Positions 20,319 to 32,600 of a stretch of DNA of 64,000 bases are shown here, piece after piece. This stretch comes from Seriola aureovittata. Its lineage: Eukaryota > Chordata > Actinopteri > Carangiformes > Carangidae. Under the pieces are notes generated by a model that was given only the letters and a program-made list of their open reading frames with translations, had not been told where the DNA came from and ran no database searches. How positions within the stretch are numbered: the stretch's first letter is position 1; each line of letters opens with the position of its first letter. The DNA lies in contig NC_079378.1 of assembly GCF_021018895.1 (NCBI RefSeq), forward strand, positions 12,177,001 to 12,241,000. Direction: 5' to 3'. The position numbers and the translations under genes are program-made.

Positions 20319-21627
20319 GGAACAATTCCTGTCCTTGTATGCTACACAAATCATCACATGTGACTATTTGGCAAAAGAAATGTGTCCATGTAGCCTACAT
20401 TACATTTCAGGATTATTTCACAGGTGGGTTGGAGGGGAACACAGTCAAGCAATTAGCAGCTAAAGAGCAAGATACTTCTCTCAGGTGTTAAAAAGACTGA
20501 ATGTTGATTTAAGGTCACCAGGCGGACAGAAATACAAATTTAAATTGATGCTCCATGAATGCTAGATGTGTAAATAGGCAACCGGTTCCAAAGAAAATCA
20601 CCATATCAAAGTGATATGTGAGTGTTGTCACAGCTTGTTACCACTGCATTCATGTGGCCAAAAAAATCAGGTATATTACAGGTTTAAGTTGAGATTGTTG
20701 ATGGGTAGGTTTACCCCAATAATATAATCTTCAAGTGCAAAATCTGAACTAATACACTAAACTGGAGCATAAAATATTGAGTTATTTTGTCAGACATAAT
20801 GTCATTACTATTACTTACTGCCCCTTTAAATGCCATGGACAAGAAAATGTTGGCAGAAGGTACTGTATTTTCCCATGTGGTGGAGTGAGTGGTGCCAGCC
20901 TCTTCTTGTCACTAATGTTCAATTTCCATCAACACCATCACCACAGCGAGACACACTGTAAATCTCTTACAAGAAAGATTATTATAATTATTAATGCTCT
21001 TGCTGATCTTAATAGAACTGATGTCAAAATATGTCAAGTTTGTTTGCTGAGGCAGCTTTATTTTGACAAGCTTGATTTACATTATACACACACATATACA
21101 CCACAGTCTGTGACCTCCGTCCATGTCTCACTCCCACTCGTCTCATATAGAGTATTCAGAGTTGATAAAGATGTGTATAAGTGAATAGAGTATCATTCAG
21201 CTGATTGGCAGCATAAGCTGAACTTCATTGTGTACACTGTTCTCCAAAGCAAGGCCTCACAGCTTCAGTTGAAGGCATAGAAGATCATAATTGTTTGTGT
21301 CATATTATGCAATCAGTGGGCCATTCTCAGTAATGACAGCATGAATTAAGCTGTCAAAACAGTTTCATGACTGTCCCAATGCAGCCATGCCTGCTAGGAT
21401 ACGCATTACAATAATGACTGAATCCATTTACATGTGACAATATAGATATGAAAAGTAAATGCAATGTATCAGTGGAAGATGATATGAGGTAGCAATTTAA
21501 CTGATGGAAACATATGGGTGTCTGTACTGTTGACTTTACTGACATTATGTGTTAGTGCTGTGTTGTCAACAGAGTGGTTTTGTGGTTAATATGGTAGAAC
21601 CACTTATAAATAAAAAAGCATACATAA
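20319..21627. other. Unique sequence, no gene seen
   Basis: The longest open frame (20777-21184, plus, 135 codons) has no recognisable domain, no signal of splicing and a composition like its surroundings. I do not call it a gene. Confidence 0.5.
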
Positions 21628-21650
21628 ATATATATATATATATATATATA
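21628..21650 (+). repeat. (AT)n microsatellite
   Basis: Pure alternating AT of about 23 bases. Confidence 0.95.
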
Positions 21651-22020
21651 CCAGTTCAGTTTTTAAAACAGCAGATCCAACTGGTCTAAACTCAGGGTCC
21701 AAATTTTCCCACAGATATCAGGTCATGGTTCAGACATGAAACTTAACACCCATTAAGTTAATTTCGAACCTTAACACTATAGCAGTTACAATAACAGTTA
21801 CAACTAATTCAGACTTATTCAGGCTACTAAAACTGTTTTATGACATAACATGCCAAGCCTGCTAAACAGAGCAGGGTCACACTGTGGCAAAATAGCAAAA
21901 ATACCAAAGAAAAAGAAAAAGAAAAGCAGCATCTGTAAAACTATGAATAAATGAATCTTAATGTACATACACCCTGAAACCAGTTTTTGTATAATTATCT
22001 ATTTATTTGATCCATTCAGT
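21651..22020. other. Unique sequence, no gene seen
   Basis: Plain AT-rich sequence with a short purine run near 21905-21925. Confidence 0.5.
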
Positions 22021-22330
22021 CCAATAACATTTGGAATGTAAAGAAGAGCCGTGTGATTGAATTATTTTATCTCATGTTCTGTAGGTTCATAAATATGGAT
22101 GCTTAAGGAAGCCCATGGACGTCTCTTGAGCAACTTTCAAAGGAATTAATGGGACGGATTAACTAACACATTCATTCCATTGACTAATGGTATCCAGTTC
22201 TCCTGAACACATCCATGATCAATAGGCTACTTGGACTGTAAAGTTGTATGTTGTAGCACTGCTAATCACAGAAAGTGGAAGACAGGATATCAAATTAACA
22301 TCTCTGTGCTGGACATTCACAACATTTCAA
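22021..22330. other. Possible conserved non-coding block
   Basis: Unique, repeat-free sequence, for example 'gtgtgattgaattattttat' near 22050 and 'ggaattaatgggacggatta' near 22141. Candidate on texture only. Confidence 0.28.
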
Positions 22331-22713
22331 AGTAGCTTTTGAAGAATGAACCCAAGGTAGGATACATCTTTTAACTGCAACCCACCATTTGGGACTCACT
22401 GCTTCATGTCAACACCCCATTATGCGTAATTTTAAAAAAAAAATCACCACAATTCTACAAGTGAAATAAGAATATGTGATGATAAATACTGTCTTTGTAA
22501 AATAAACATTATTTTGTCAACACCTGATTTATGGAACATTTGTTATGTCTTCACAATAATATCAACACTGTTCATTTAGATTTTTTAAAATAGAATAAAT
22601 ATGGCATGGGGTTCTACAGCAGATAGAATCATAAAAAATAAAAAAAAACTACCACTACTCTGAATAGCTTGTTTTGTTTCCAATTATTGTGAGAAATCTT
22701 CGAATCTATTACT
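22331..22713. other. AT-rich unique sequence, no gene seen
   Basis: Short A-runs near 22434 and 22640; nothing else stands out. Confidence 0.5.
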
Positions 22714-22741
22714 CACACACACACACACAGATCCATACACA

Positions 22742-22775
<34 letters not shown>

Positions 22776-22784
22776 TCCATAAAC
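22714..22784 (+). repeat. (CA)n pair with duplicated 'cacagatccata' junction
   Basis: Two CA repeats, each followed by 'cagatccata' (near 22729 and 22772), show that the whole unit of repeat plus flank was duplicated and one CA tract expanded. Confidence 0.9.
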
Positions 22785-22829
22785 ATACACCTTACTTTCT
22801 TTAATTCCCTCACACTTTACCCCAACATA

Positions 22830-23060
22830 CAAATTGACAAATGTGTTTACCATCATTACCACACTCGCCTGTGCCTATGCTCGTCAGCACAATTAGCGAC
22901 ATGAGAGTAATCACAGCTCTTTGCCTCAGCCAGCGCAGCTGTGAGCGGATAGAACACTGAACACAATTAACAACACCTAAATCCAATTAGCAGACAATGA
23001 AAAGTAACACAACCTGATGGTGCTAGTTAACCGCGGAGGAGCTCACCGCTGACGGCATGT
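22830..23060. other. Candidate conserved non-coding element
   Basis: Unique sequence with 'cagcacaattagcgacatg', 'gaacacaattaacaacacc', 'aaatccaattagcagac' and 'gctagttaaccgcgg', that is, several homeodomain-type cores at regular short intervals. There are no simple repeats. It looks like an enhancer core; not proven. Confidence 0.42.
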
Positions 23061-23498
23061 TAGAAGACATGTTTGAAGAGATATGCTGGAAGAGGGGTGG
23101 GACGGGGCAACGATGTGGAAGTTAAGACTGGTGTGGGGTTGAGTAAGCAGGGGGAGGGAGGTCGTTGCAGTACCGTGGGTGGTTAATGTCAACATTTTGT
23201 GTACAAATACATAAAAAAAAAATACACACCTTATCAGCCTCAACCAAAAGGTGAGGCTCTTACAAACAAGAGTATGTGCGCTGCAATTCACCCGCACTCA
23301 GACTTAATAGCTCAAATGATGTTGGCTGTAATTATTAGTGTAAAATCCTGTCCACACGCAGGAGGAGGATAAATTGAAATGTATTTGTCACATCTAAATT
23401 GGAAGTTTAAATTCCCAGCAGGTGGATTTTCTTTAGAAGCTACATGCCACAGAAAACACTGCTCCCACTGCCAAACTTGTCTAGTTATATTTGGCTGC
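23061..23498. other. Unique sequence, weak conserved look at 23320-23440
   Basis: No gene is seen. The stretch 'gtaattattagtgtaaaatc' onward is repeat-free and AT-rich like the candidate blocks. The minus-strand open frames show no known domain. Confidence 0.35.
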
Positions 23499-23535
23499 TT
23501 TAGCACGTTAAACATAATATGTTTAACGTGCTAAA
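23499..23535. repeat. 37-base perfect palindrome, 18-bp arms
   Basis: TTTAGCACGTTAAACATA (23499-23516) and TATGTTTAACGTGCTAAA (23518-23535) are exact reverse complements around a single A. Nothing else in the region explains it. It could be the joined ends of a transposon, a protein-binding site or a recent inversion-duplication. Confidence 0.95.
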
Positions 23536-24280
23536 AATTTATTTTAGATTTAAGTTACAACTTAATGTTTTCTTTTATTTTCAGCTTCAACACTTCTACC
23601 ATCACCACACATTAAGAGGGGGCAGGAGTGCTGCAGGCTATTACACATTTTCAGGATATTAAAATCAAACAAACTGTAAATCTCATCGCTGTTTGGGGCC
23701 CCAAATTAACTGTACTACAACTTTTTTTTTCGATGATTAGCTTTTTGAAATTTACAGAGGTAATCTCAAAGTCTGTTGTTTGTTCAATGTTCAGTGTTTG
23801 TTCAATGCAACAAATAACATCCTATCAAAACCTGCAAACAGGATACTGGTATTTTAACAGCATCCAAGCTGTTGCCAGATGTTAAATTACAGATGTTGAA
23901 CAATGTGGGTAAATTATCTTCAAATATAAAGTCTGTGCTATAAAGATAGTTTTGTGTAATGTAGGAATGTGATACCCCCCACTGACTGCAAAGACTTTGT
24001 ATTCAGTATCAGTGCACAGGACACAAAATACCATGTTAGAGAGGCACGACACAAACAAGCTTGTAACTAGCTGTGGCTACCCAGCAGCAGATATGAGCTT
24101 CAGACATTCAGATGAGACAAAAATAAAAATAAACAAAGGACTGTGACCTGTACCAGGACAGACACACCAATGGATAGTGTAGAGCTGAGGCAACTCAGTT
24201 TTCCATCTGCAGATTTCTGTGTGATCCTCTCTCGCTAAGGTGTTTTGGTAGCTAGATGGTGCTGTGGTTGATCATATGAC
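23536..24280. other. Unique sequence, no gene seen
   Basis: AT-rich and ordinary. A short direct repeat 'tgtttgttcaatg' occurs twice near 23778-23810. Confidence 0.5.
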
Positions 24281-24580
24281 AATGTGGAAACTGAAACAAG
24301 GAAGAGGGGAAGGGAGAGGCGTGGGGGAAAGGACAGTTCATGAAAAAGATCAGAAAAGAGGAAGGGGATGCACAGAGCGCACAAGACGATAATGAAGGAC
24401 TGGAAAAAAAGAACAGGAAGTGGTTTAGGAGGAAGGCCAAGAAAAAAAAGAACAAGATAGAGGAGAGAATGGAAGAGGATAAGAGCAGCATGGACCAAGA
24501 AAAGGTGGACAGGTAATTAGGTAAAATTCAGCGACTGAATGGAAGAGGAGGAGAGGGGTAAAAGGGATTGTAAGGGGTTT
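24281..24580 (+). repeat. Polypurine tract (plus strand), about 300 bases
   Basis: The plus strand is dominated by A and G for about 300 bases. The two overlapping minus-strand open frames at 24235-24498 (rich in L, F, S and P) are the direct translation of this tract and are not genes. Confidence 0.75.
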
Positions 24581-25205
24581 GGGCTAATGAGCTGCAGTCT
24601 GGAGGGCAGTTCTTTTTATAATGACCATCTAGTGGATAGAGATGGATCTTTTGAATAGTTAAACTTTATTACTTCAGAGGTTTATTTATAAAATTCAGCC
24701 CAGATTTTAAAGCAACAAAATCCCCTTATTTCATGGTAGAAAAATCTCCTACATCACCATGGAGTACAACCTTTTGTGAAACAAGGAAGGTTTGTCAGTG
24801 GAAGCTTTCCCTGCTGGTAAATACTCACATTAAAACATCACATTAAGACTAAGATTGTTTGTAATCAAACTCATTTTACAGCAAAAAAACAGATCTGAAT
24901 GCACCCTTCTCCCAAAGAAGAAAACAAACTTAAAAAAAATAGTATGAATCATCACAGCAAATATTTTTGTTGTCTAGAAACATAGAGAAATGTGCTTACA
25001 GCGGGGACAGAGAGGAGAACATACAATATCCTCACTTATCAACACTGCACTGCATTAATGCATTTTTGGACACTGGGAGGCAGAACTTCAAAACAAGCTG
25101 ACAGACTTGGAGCACTTAAAGTGTTAAGAAGCAGTTTTTCCCATTTGCATATTCATAGCAGACATGAAGCAACAGTAGCATTTATCTTTAGTTCTTTCTG
25201 GCAAA
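24581..25205. other. Unique sequence, no gene seen
   Basis: Ordinary sequence. The open frame at 24992-25210 has no recognisable content. Confidence 0.5.
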
Positions 25206-25500
25206 CATGAAAGCATAATGTTCACTCCCATTTCAGCTCTGTTTTGGTTTTCTTTACCAGATTTTTCGCTCCTTAGCTGCTAAATGCTCCAATGTGTTCG
25301 CCAAGTAGTTTCTCACTTTACCTGCAGATGGGTGCTGGGCAGGAACAGCACAGTGGGTTTATCATTTTTGTTTTCATATTTTTCGTTTTTGCTGAACACA
25401 GCTTCCTTCCTGCTGCTGGATGCGAGGTGAATGAATAAATGATAAACTATTGAGTCATACTAGTTTTACTTTCATAGAATGAAGAAAAGCAGTGAGACTG
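25206..25500 (+). repeat. Dispersed repeat family B, copy 2
   Basis: Holds 'cagctctgttttggttttc', 'gctccttagctgctaaatgc', 'gggtgctgggcaggaacag' and 'actttcatagaatgaag' in the same order as parts of 19344-20040. I recognise the 'ttagctgctaaatgctcca' phrase as a widespread percomorph repeat. Non-coding. Confidence 0.58.
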
Positions 25501-25779
25501 ACACAAACAGCCAATGTGCCATAAAACACTGAGGTGACCTAAAAGGGGCTGAAAAGCTTAATAGGGTTGTAGAGTTGGGTCCTGATTGTGTTAGTTTGTC
25601 ACTACAAGAAACCCCTCTATTTATATCAAATATTAATGAATAAAGCCATATGACCAGGTGTAAGATCTCACACAAATCTGAGTGACTTTGTGATAGCTCA
25701 GGCCACATCCAGTATCATTTTGTAAAGCAGAGAATACTAAGAATACTAATGCACTAAGAGAGCAGCGTTACTCAAATTT
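25501..25779. other. Unique sequence, no gene seen
   Basis: Nothing stands out. Confidence 0.5.
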
Positions 25780-26110
25780 GTGCTGCGCTTTTCATTGAGT
25801 TTGCGATTGCAATCTTTGTGTGTTCAGCTCTGATTTACTAGGACAGCAGCTCATTATGCAGTCAGCTCCTAGGACTGCCCTGGCACTGAACCTCCGAGAA
25901 GCACTCTGCCAGTGAGGGAGAGCTGACAGGCACACTTCAGAGGTGGGATCTCTATCACTACGCTCAGAAAATAAATCAGAACTTAGTGATCTTGATTACA
26001 AAATATTTACTCTGGCTGCGGTTTACTAAAAATATTCCTCATTAAATTATTAAATTTTTGTCTTTAGCACATATTTAATGTGTAATGCAGTAGAGGGCAA
26101 TCAACATGCT
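25780..26110. other. Candidate conserved non-coding element
   Basis: Unique sequence with a balanced part (25830-25940) and an AT-rich part with 'ctcattaaattattaaa' and 'tatttaatgtgtaatgcag'. No repeats or open frames. Likely regulatory if conserved. Confidence 0.38.
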
Positions 26111-27989
26111 AAATAGAAAGGAGATAAAGTACTCAAGAATATATACACAAGATTCACACAACAGCTTAGCTAGAGGAGTGGAGCAGGTGTTGATATGGAT
26201 GGTAAAACTGAGGAAAATACAACTAAACTCTCACGTAACAAAAAGAAAAGTTTGGTCCCTGTCTGTACTTATTTTGCATCATTGATGGTTAAGGTCAAAT
26301 TCAAGTTTGATGAACACAAACCTCAACTTCCCATCCACTGTTCTTTTGCGTTACAGAAGTCACATATTGTGTTGATTAATAATTGTCTAATGGTTTCCTT
26401 TTTGTTCCTAATAATCAGATCTTAGTTCTTATGAGCGTAAGACTTAATACAATATATTTCCACCACTGCAACCTTACTTCTGCATCCCGTAGGCTATATC
26501 TGAAGACTTTTCCCAGCTAAAAAAAAAGAGACAGTCACAAATGGCATGACCTTAGTTAATCCAGCAGAATGCATAATCATCCTGTTAACACGTGTCCTCC
26601 TACTATTTCCACGATCGTCCCATGAATGCATATACAACGAGCAGTGAGACACACACTGCAGAACCTTGCACAAATGATATGCTAACTGCGACTCCTGCTG
26701 CTGTTTGATACATGGAGCCAAGCCCCGACTGAAACAATAATTCAGGCTGGGAATTTGGCTCCATCCCAGGCCACCGTCACACAAACCATCAGACTGCTAA
26801 TTCCTTAGGCTAACCCCATTTGGTGATGTAACAGGTACCAGTCTAGTTCTAAATTTGGCCACTGTGTCCATCTAGGAGGAAAGTTATCAGTTAACAGAAC
26901 ATGAGGTGAAGGGCAAGAGTTCTCTCTCTCTCTCTTAAACTAAGTGTTCAAAGATAGGGCAGCAGCAATGTGTATGAGCCACAGCAGTTCAGTGAGGCAG
27001 CCATCACACACACAGATGAGTTAGTCCAAAACAACCCATGCGACCAGTAAATGTGATGCCGATGGGCTTTCTCTCATGGCATAGAGCACATGTGTTTGAG
27101 GGCTCACACTGCCTCAAACACCAACGCAAACCCTTACATCTGGCTCCAACTGTTCATAAACACACAGAAAAACCCCACCGATATAATATTGCAAATTGCA
27201 GAGCAGCGTACTGCCTCCATTCTGCCTCCATTCTGTAACGTAACCAGCCAGGGAGAAGATACAAACAGCAGGAATCTTCAAAGAGGGCACCTCCCGCCTG
27301 TGTTGGTGGTGGTCAAACAGCTCCACAATCCTGTGTGAGCGCATTCACACACACAGACAGACCTTCACCCTTACTATCAAACACAATCATTTAAATTATC
27401 CCAATTAAAACAAATTCAGGTGTTTGGTATGGTAGGCAGATATTAAATGTTAATAATGAATGATGTCCATGGTTTAAGGGGTTGTTAAAGGTTAAACCCC
27501 CTAGAAGGAAAGCCATGTCTAAATGTTTACTTTGATTTAAAAAAGAAGGCCCGTGATGGCTTTTGTTATTTGGTCAATTTTAGGGACTTTTTACCCCTTA
27601 AGAGCCATTAAACTGTACAGAAATCCATTTTAAAATACCTTAATTTATTAGAATACTTTAATCTATCTATTAATTATCCTCTTAAAAAACTTTAAATAAT
27701 TGCATACATTGCTTCTCTTTCACAAAAACTTTATGAAACTGTGGGATAAAGTCGCAGCTTGTGCCTTGTCAAAGACCCCCCTCCCCATCAAACACACAGA
27801 CACACAAATCATCTCACCCAACACGCAATGCCATGCTGGTTTTTCATCTTTCCTTGCTCTAATAGCATTGTTATGGTTCCTGCTGTTCATACACAGAGAG
27901 ACCAATCTAATCCCTTTTATCGATTGGATATGCTATATCTACAGCGGTATATCTGTATAGAAATGCATGCTGTGACCACTGGAACGTCA
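26111..27989. other. Unique sequence, no gene seen
   Basis: Several open frames of 60-115 codons occur, none with a domain, codon pattern or splice context that would support a gene. An 11-base phrase 'ctgcctccatt' is tandemly duplicated near 27210-27231. A (TC)n of about 14 bases lies near 26921. Confidence 0.5.
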
Positions 27990-28130
27990 ACATGTAAACA
28001 GACCTGTTTCTCTATCCTCACCCTCGGGCTCTGCTTTCGAATCATATTTCCAGAGAAAAGAGGCTGGAACGGGAGGAGCGTTTATCTGCAGCAGGTGTCT
28101 GATTAATGCTCCCGTCTGTTCCTTGTTGTT
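27990..28130. other. Weak candidate conserved non-coding block
   Basis: Repeat-free stretch around 'gaatcatatttccagagaaa' and 'gtgtctgattaatgctcccg'. Short and uncertain. Confidence 0.22.
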
Positions 28131-28950
28131 TTGAAGGCAAAGGATGTGTGTTTGCGTGGAATTTCACACGCCAAGCATGCACAACAAGCCGGACTGCAGA
28201 GTAGGCAGGAGGTTTTTTATGGTTATGTGTGAAACAAAGCAAGCTATCAAGTATTGCCCCTACCAAGCAGACAAACTGCTCCAAGTAACTTTACACAATG
28301 CAACGTGAGAGTTAAGAGTTTCACAAATTGCACACTTAAAACACGGAAATCAGTGACAGCCAGCTGATCGCTGGATGGAGACCTTGTTTGTTGTTAAAGA
28401 GACAGGTTTTTAGTTATGTTTCCAAACATTTTTAACACATATTGTATGCCAATGTCTGGCAAAACTAAAATGTGAATCAAACCTAAAATCATGTACCCCA
28501 CCAACACCCTGCTGTTTCTCATCTTTATTTTTGGGGATTTCTGGTGTAACCCTGTCTCCTAGAAATGATCTTTATGTTCAGTTAAATTGCCACAAGAACT
28601 TTTTTCTAACTGGCAGCACTTGGTTAATTTGAGGGAATTTTCTCTTGTCCACCTAATGATTGACTAACTCAGGGTGAAAGGTCAGTGTAAGGGCCTAGGT
28701 TGCTGTGCCACAGCTACTACATTAAATCTTACAGGCCTTGAGACGTTCAGGCGGCTCCTCCAGACGCAGCTGTGGTTTGCTGCTGATACCGCTCTCAGTA
28801 ATGAGTGGCTGGGTGTTCTAAGAATCAGCACTTGGGCATGTATAGTCATGTTTCCTCGTTTTTGGTTAATGAACCAAAAGTGTATTCACACATCCCTCCT
28901 CTCTCTCTTATTTTAGATATTTGACCAATTATGGAGTTTAAACTATCTAT
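28131..28950. other. Unique sequence, no gene seen
   Basis: Plain sequence. The open frame at 28674-28916 has no known domain. Confidence 0.5.
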
Positions 28951-29125
28951 AGCAATCTCTCTAAGTGGATAAAGACTATCCTCAGGGGTTCCTGCTTCAG
29001 ATTTGAGGTGACATCATGCGTAGGAGACTGTATTGATGATTCTTCTTTTCTCCTTGTCCAAGCTTCAATAAACATCCTCAGCATAAAACATCCTGGACTC
29101 CAGAGCGCTTTCTTCACCACCGATG
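28951..29125 (+). repeat. Possible solo LTR end or processed-transcript end
   Basis: The phrase 'gcttcaataaacatcctc' followed within 40 bases by 'ggactccagagcgctttc' has the arrangement of a polyadenylation signal and U5 in retroelement LTRs. No TG...CA ends or primer-binding site could be placed, so this is only a suggestion. Confidence 0.18.
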
Positions 29126-29143
29126 ATAATAATTTTCCCTAAC

Positions 29144-29580
29144 AGTTAAGGTTAAGGAAAGATCATGGTCTGGTACTATACAGAAAAGTTCAACCAACCA
29201 ACCAAAACCACACTCTTCCCTAGCACAGATAGTAACAGCACCTATCACTCAGTTATGCATAACTTTAAGTCTCCAGTATGAACATACTTGTGACTTCCCA
29301 AATATGCTGATTAACAACATATCCTCATACATTCATAGAAAAAATAATCCAGTTGCAATTATGTCTCCTTCAAAATGCATTTGCTGCTGCAAATGTGTCG
29401 TCTATGGATGGAATTTCTAAGATTATTGGCTTTGCAAATCCACCCCAGCCACCTCTGTGCACCTCCTGTGCAGGTCATAAAGGTGGTGCTTCATTCATTC
29501 ATTCATTCATTCATTCAAAAAAAAGAGTTGCCTCTGAACATAGTACAGCCATCAACTACATTTGTCACCCCAACATAACA
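29144..29580 (+). repeat. Dispersed repeat family A, long copy
   Basis: Begins with 'gttaaggttaaggaaagatc' and 'atggtctgg', the reverse complement of the right arm at 20202-20240. It ends with 'ccaccccagccacctc', a (CATT)n run (29490-29516) and 'gttgcctctgaacatagtac', which matches 51425-51530 and, inverted, 57370-57430. Both halves in one place show the element is at least about 400 bases. Non-coding. Confidence 0.68.
29490..29516 (+). repeat. (CATT)n microsatellite within family A
   Basis: About six and a half units of CATT, grown from a 'cttcattcattcaaaa' phrase also seen in the other family A copies. Confidence 0.95.
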
Positions 29581-30164
29581 ATTTTTTTATAATGATCACT
29601 AGTAAGAGACAGGGTTGTCTGGTGAAGGACCTTTAATTTTACTTCACCTGACAAGGACCTTGTGGCCATCTGAATAATGACTGCTGTCTGTCAGGAGCAA
29701 AGTCAGAAGCAGTGTGACTTTGCTGCAAAGGTTTTGATCAGGAGGGCAGGGTGGATGACTCGCTCAGCAAAGTGTTTGACTTTGTCAGGAGACGTCCTAT
29801 CTCCTACCAGCTGTCAGCACTGGGTGTTTTTTTTATTTTTTTAACCATGATAACCATAATCAATCCCTAACCTTAACCAAGCAGTTGAAGGATGCCAAAT
29901 CAGAAAATGCTCACATGAGAAGATATCGATATTGTTTTGGAATACACAACAACCTATTGTTGTCATTTACTGTGGGGGGGGGGAGTAGTGTACAGGAATA
30001 CAGCAGTCGCCCATCCCTCCAATAGTGGATATGGAGGTGAAAGCTGTAGGAGTTACATTCTCACCAGGGAATGTTGTAAACAGATAATTAGCATGATGCT
30101 GACTCAGTAATTGTTCCTGTACCATCAAGGTCATGAGACTAATCAGCATGAGAGTGTGTACATT

Positions 30165-30166
<2 letters not shown>
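29581..30166. other. Unique sequence with a family A scrap
   Basis: 'atccctaaccttaaccaagc' at about 29863-29882 is the inverted family A core. A run of 10 G lies at 29974-29983. No gene is seen. Confidence 0.5.

Positions 30167-30217
<51 letters not shown>
30167..30217 (+). repeat. (TG)n microsatellite, about 51 bases
   Basis: Pure TG repeat, closely followed by a run of 19 A (30245-30263). Confidence 0.98.
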
Positions 30218-30218
<1 letters not shown>

Positions 30219-30324
30219 TGATACAGGCAATTACAGTTGAAAGGAAAAAAAAAAAAAAAAAAACTGCAGCAAGCTGGTGAAACGACAAGCTGCAACACTG
30301 GGATTGCACTATAATATGACTGGA

Positions 30325-30800
30325 GGAAGAACATGTGGGAGGAAACAAGAAGACTGCAGAAAATAGATCAGGCAGAGGGAAAATACAGTGAAAGTGAAAT
30401 AAGGAAAACACTAAAAACAGATGAGGAGACTGAGGCAGTGGTGATGTGGGGGAAGTTCTTGTCAGAAGAGTGTAACAGTGGGTGTCTGATGGCACTGCTT
30501 TGTGATAAAGTGACCAGCTATGGTGACAGTGGGACAGAGAAAGAGGAGTCAGCTAGCAGATGTTTACTAAATGTAGCCCAGATGGGACCCAACACTTTAC
30601 CTCCTCAGCAATGCCCAGCATGACGCTTGATGGCAGGTAGAAAGATGAAGGTAATGAAAGAATTAGGAGAGGAATAATCCAGGGGAAAAAAACAAACAAA
30701 CAAGGGAATAAGAGAGTGGGAAAGACAGAAAGAAAAGAGGAAAAAAAGAATGTGAAAATGAGGCAACAAATTAGAGGGAAAGAAGTCAAGTTGTGCAAGT
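30325..30800 (+). repeat. Purine-rich stretch (plus strand)
   Basis: Long A/G-biased stretch, strongest at 30640-30790. Minus-strand frames through it (30553-30817, rich in F, L, S) are rejected as tract-derived. The plus-strand frame at 30333-30623 is rich in E, K and T for the same reason. Confidence 0.6.
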
Positions 30801-31249
30801 CCCTCTTCCACAGTCATGCCAAGTAAAGATTTAGTAGTGCCAGGCTCTCAACGGTCTCTCTTCTGTCCATTATGCAGAACCGGGGTCAATTCAGTTTTCA
30901 TTTATTGAAGAGAGTATATCTGCTACAGAGAACTGGAATTGTCCTCTGTGAATAGAAATAGTTTATTTACGTTGAGGGGTCACATTTATATAAATTCCAT
31001 TTGCAGTTCGAGGTTTGAATTCTTTCAGAAAAAATGAATGCACATTTGCACAGTATACACATACAAACAGTATCCAGGCTACTGCAGTGCATGTAAATAC
31101 ACTCACTGATTACCCAAGTAACCTGGCTTCTCCAAGTAACCTTGTCACTGTGCATGTAGATGCACTGAGAAAGATGCAGTTGAAAGCTCAGAAAAAGGAA
31201 ATAATCTGTTAAACATAGAATCATTATAGAAATGCAATTCAAACTGCTT
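30801..31249. other. Unique sequence, no gene seen
   Basis: Nothing stands out. Confidence 0.5.
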
Positions 31250-31760
31250 TCTGCACTGAGTTCTCACTTCATTCTGCCTTCAAACCTGTTTCGCTGTGGG
31301 AGAACTTGATGAATCCATGCACAAAACGTTTTGCCACTCAATTAATTGCCGACATGTTAGCTCATTAACATTAGTTTGTACGCCACACTTATAATCCTGA
31401 GTAATATAGTTGAAAATGTTGAATGTGTGTCAGATTTTAGTTCAGAATTTTAATGTTGCCAGCTTGAGCATGATTTCTGTTGAAAATAAATTGTAAATTA
31501 GTTATGTATAAATGATTATTTATTATGCATGGTGTGTAGGACAAAGAGAGAGTAAAGATAAGGTATGATTTATTTATGCATGCTGTGCCTGTGTCTCTGA
31601 AGTGAAACAAAATACAAATCTTTCAGAAATCACTGATGTCTTCCTTCATCTAAATGACAATAAATCCAAATTGGATATATTGAATATTGCTGTGTCACCA
31701 ATGTGGCTGACAGAGGTTCTGACGCAGGGTTAACACCATGCAGACTAAACACGCTTTTAA
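31250..31760. other. Candidate conserved non-coding element
   Basis: About 500 bases of unique AT-rich sequence: 'cactcaattaattgccgac', 'gctcattaacattag', 'gattatttattatgcatgg', 'gatttatttatgcatgctg'. No simple repeats or open frames. A good candidate for a cluster of Hox/POU-type sites. Confidence 0.4.
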
Positions 31761-32455
31761 ACTGTAGTAAACATGATTGGGGTTTCTAATAAATACACTT
31801 CAGTAAATGGCAACAAGAAAAATACATTAAAAAAAATAAAAAATCCAAGGAAATACATTCATTAAATGTTAACCACAACAAATACAAATGTGCATTTCTA
31901 AGTGTAATGCAGTAAAGTCTAACCCGCCTATTTTCTGCTAACACGTCAACAGTCTGTACATAATCTATAATTTATAATGCAGGCGCGTCTGTGATGCTGT
32001 TTTCTTTTATTCCCTCTGCTTACCGCACACATTGTCTTTCATTTCCTTTTCTTATGACACACAGCAAAAATGTTTACTCTCAGAAATCCCTCTGCTATTG
32101 TCCTACAGTGGGAAGCCAAAAAAAAAAAGAAAGATAATGCGCAGGGAACATTTTGTCTTTCTCTCTTGGTGTAGAAGCTGCATGGCAAGCACACAGTCGA
32201 GCACTTGTCAGCGACTGCTGGTTGGCCTGCAATAATAAAGCACATACTATATCAGTCTTTTGTCCAAAAATGGAACTGTGCTCTTCATGAGGTACAGTAC
32301 ATTCAGTGACCGCACAGTATGTCCTCGCTAGCACGGGGTAGGACTGACAATTTGATTTCAGAACATGGATTCCAAGGATGGCACTGCAGATAAACTGTTA
32401 AAAATCATAATTAAAGATAAATAGCCAGGCCTTTTAATCACGTAACAACAATGCT
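31761..32455. other. Unique sequence, no gene seen
   Basis: Plain sequence with A-runs near 31828 and 32118. Confidence 0.5.
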
Positions 32456-32600
32456 ATGCTGTGAGCTATGGTAAAGGTTTGGTTAGCTTTAGGGACAGTA
32501 GCATTTTGTTAAGGCTAGAAGACGTTTGTCATCATGATTACAATAATAAACACATGGTTAAGGTTAATGAACAATTGCGGCCTTGGTTATAAGAAACAAT
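32456..32600 (+). repeat. Family A fragment
   Basis: 'ggtaaaggtttggttagc', 'tttagggacagtag' and 'acatggttaaggttaatg' follow the family A layout in the plus orientation, weakly conserved. Confidence 0.5.

Noticed and set aside
20777..21184. 135-codon plus-strand open frame
   Set aside because: No recognisable domain, no splice signals, composition equal to the flanks, and no repeat or gene context.
28951..29125. Complete solo LTR
   Set aside because: Only a polyadenylation-like phrase is seen; TG/CA ends, target duplication and primer-binding site are missing, so it is kept as a low-confidence note.
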